From: Planctomycetaceae bacterium
Lineage (GTDB): Bacteria > Planctomycetota > Phycisphaerae > Phycisphaerales > SM1A02
Direction: 5' to 3'
Assembly (NCBI GenBank): GCA_947474205.1
Contig: CANJIC010000109.1
Span: forward strand, 1 to 6,864
Length of the DNA stretch: 6,864 nt
In this document: piece by piece, positions 5,928 to 6,864 of the stretch
How positions within the stretch are numbered: the first letter of the stretch is position 1
Layout: every line of letters starts with the position of its first letter
The notes under the pieces: model-generated
What the model was told of the DNA's origin: nothing
Databases searched by the model: none
What the model saw: the letters and a program-made list of their open reading frames with translations, nothing else
Position numbers and translations under genes: made by a program

Positions 5928-6864
5928 TCACGGCGCCATGGGCGCGTACAACATTTGATCGCGCAAATCCGCCGCCTGCATGGCGATTGGATCATTCTCA
6001 CCAAGTGCAGTTGCTACATCCGCGGCCAGCACTGAAGCATTTCCCTTGGCGCGCTCAATCTGCCCGACTTGGCGCAAGCAATCAACACGGTCCATGGCCA
6101 CCAACGCCAACACTTGCAAGCGCCACGGCGCCACGCGTTTCTCGCGCAGCCATTTATTTGTGTCAAAGCCCTCAAGAGCTTGGTCATACAACTTGATCGC
6201 GTAAGCGCAATCACCACGCGCCTTGGCCAGAGTGCCAAGCATGGCCAGCGGCAACTGCGGATCTTGCAATGTTTTCAAGGTAATTCCCGCATCTACCGCT
6301 GCGCGCAACCGTTTTTCCAACTCCGGAATTTGATCGTTGGCGCCAGCCGTGCCAGCGATGCGAATGGCCTGCTCCAGCGCCAACGGCTCCTTCGCTTGAG
6401 CCGCGTTTGGTTTAGCAAAACATGCCAACAACAATTTGGATTCATCCCACGACTCCTGCAATTTGCCCAATGCAAGCAACGCCTCCACTTTCATTCTGTG
6501 TCGATCAAGAGACGCTGGCGCAGACGAATCTGAATTCACGAGAGCGGCTTCCGCAGAAGCAATCCATGTCAACATGCCCTCTGGACCATGCGCGCAATAT
6601 TCAATGCGCATCAACATGTTGCTTAACGCATCCAAATCCACCGGCGCGCTATTTTGCGCTTTCGCCATGTCAATGGCGAAGCGCATTTCCAACAACGACT
6701 GCGCGCTGTTGCCTTCCTCTAGAAATTGCACGGAGTTCTTCACTCGCTCTTGAACTGAGTCATTAGATTTTGTTGCGGGTTCAACCACTGGTGCCACCAC
6801 CATGGGCGGCGCTATGGCGGAAGGAATATCCGCAACGGCAACAGGCTTGGCGACTGGCGAAGAG
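5928..6864 (-). CDS. Ala-rich helical protein with TPR-like segment, 5'-truncated, function unknown
   Basis: Not recognised. The frame runs from the right window edge to a TGA at 5928-5930. An ATG at 6803 would give 291 residues, but about 20 further codons, open to the edge and rich in Pro, Ala and Val, precede it without a stop. The start is therefore probably outside the window. From ATG 6803, the N-terminal 15 or so residues continue this Pro/Val/Ala-rich linker-like stretch. The rest is almost all predicted amphipathic helix with few Gly and Pro. Residues 187-213 (LGTLAKARGDCAYAIKLYDQ and on) match the TPR pattern of small and Ala/Gly/Tyr positions. Residues 105-130 look like a more degenerate helical hairpin. 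The likely form is an alpha-solenoid scaffold, possibly behind a membrane anchor or secretion signal now out of view. It converges on the nuclease gene with a gap of 27 bases. Coding status is well supported by length and composition; function is not. Confidence 0.75.
   Translation of the reverse strand, partial: SSPVAKPVAVADIPSAIAPPMVVAPVVEPATKSNDSVQERVKNSVQFLEEGNSAQSLLEMRFAIDMAKAQNSAPVDLDALSNMLMRIEYCAHGPEGMLTWIASAEAALVNSDSSAPASLDRHRMKVEALLALGKLQESWDESKLLLACFAKPNAAQAKEPLALEQAIRIAGTAGANDQIPELEKRLRAAVDAGITLKTLQDPQLPLAMLGTLAKARGDCAYAIKLYDQALEGFDTNKWLREKRVAPWRLQVLALVAMDRVDCLRQVGQIERAKGNASVLAADVATALGENDPIAMQAADLRDQMLYAPMAP

Noticed and set aside
5934..5946. GC-rich inverted repeat GCGCC-ATG-GGCGC
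   Set aside because: It lies inside the last codons of the minus-strand gene, has only a 5-bp stem and no T-run on either side. It is probably a by-product of Ala/Pro codons.

Overview
The window carries a bacterial arginine-biosynthesis gene block followed by two unrelated genes. Bacterial origin is supported by a tight operon with 4-base gene overlaps, GTG and TTG start codons with Shine-Dalgarno sequences, and a signal-peptide-bearing secreted enzyme. The DNA is moderately GC-rich. The phylum cannot be fixed from sequence alone. A Planctomycetota-like (Phycisphaerae-like) source is a weak guess, based on the overall protein style and the Pro/Ala-rich, TPR-like protein.

Bases 1-4477 (plus strand) hold three consecutive arginine genes: argG (5'-truncated by the window edge), an argH fused in frame to a GNAT acetyltransferase domain of the short N-acetylglutamate-synthase type, and argJ. 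Each junction overlaps by 4 bases (GTGA, then TTGA), so the genes are probably co-transcribed and translationally coupled. Together they cover the two ends of the pathway. The GNAT domain and ArgJ would supply and recycle the acetyl group on glutamate/ornithine. ArgG and the ArgH domain would turn citrulline plus aspartate into arginine plus fumarate. The middle enzymes (ArgB, ArgC, ArgD, ArgF) are not in the window.

Bases 4478-4709 are a non-coding gap with one plausible sigma70-type promoter (TTGAAC-N17-TAAAAT) and a short inverted repeat just before the next gene. Bases 4710-5900 (plus) encode a probably secreted S1/P1-family zinc nuclease. Nearly all of its metal ligands are intact, but a Tyr replaces the usual N-terminal Trp and a Ser/Lys/Gly-rich insertion lies between two active-site motifs. 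From 5928 to the right edge, on the minus strand and convergent with the nuclease, is a truncated Ala-rich, all-helical protein with a TPR-like segment and no recognisable function.

The most notable points are the ArgH-acetyltransferase fusion lacking the regulatory amino-acid-kinase domain of classical ArgA, and an 18-bp in-frame tandem repeat inside argJ just upstream of the self-cleavage site. I found no CRISPR array, RNA gene, insertion sequence or phage element, and no clearly novel multi-gene system.
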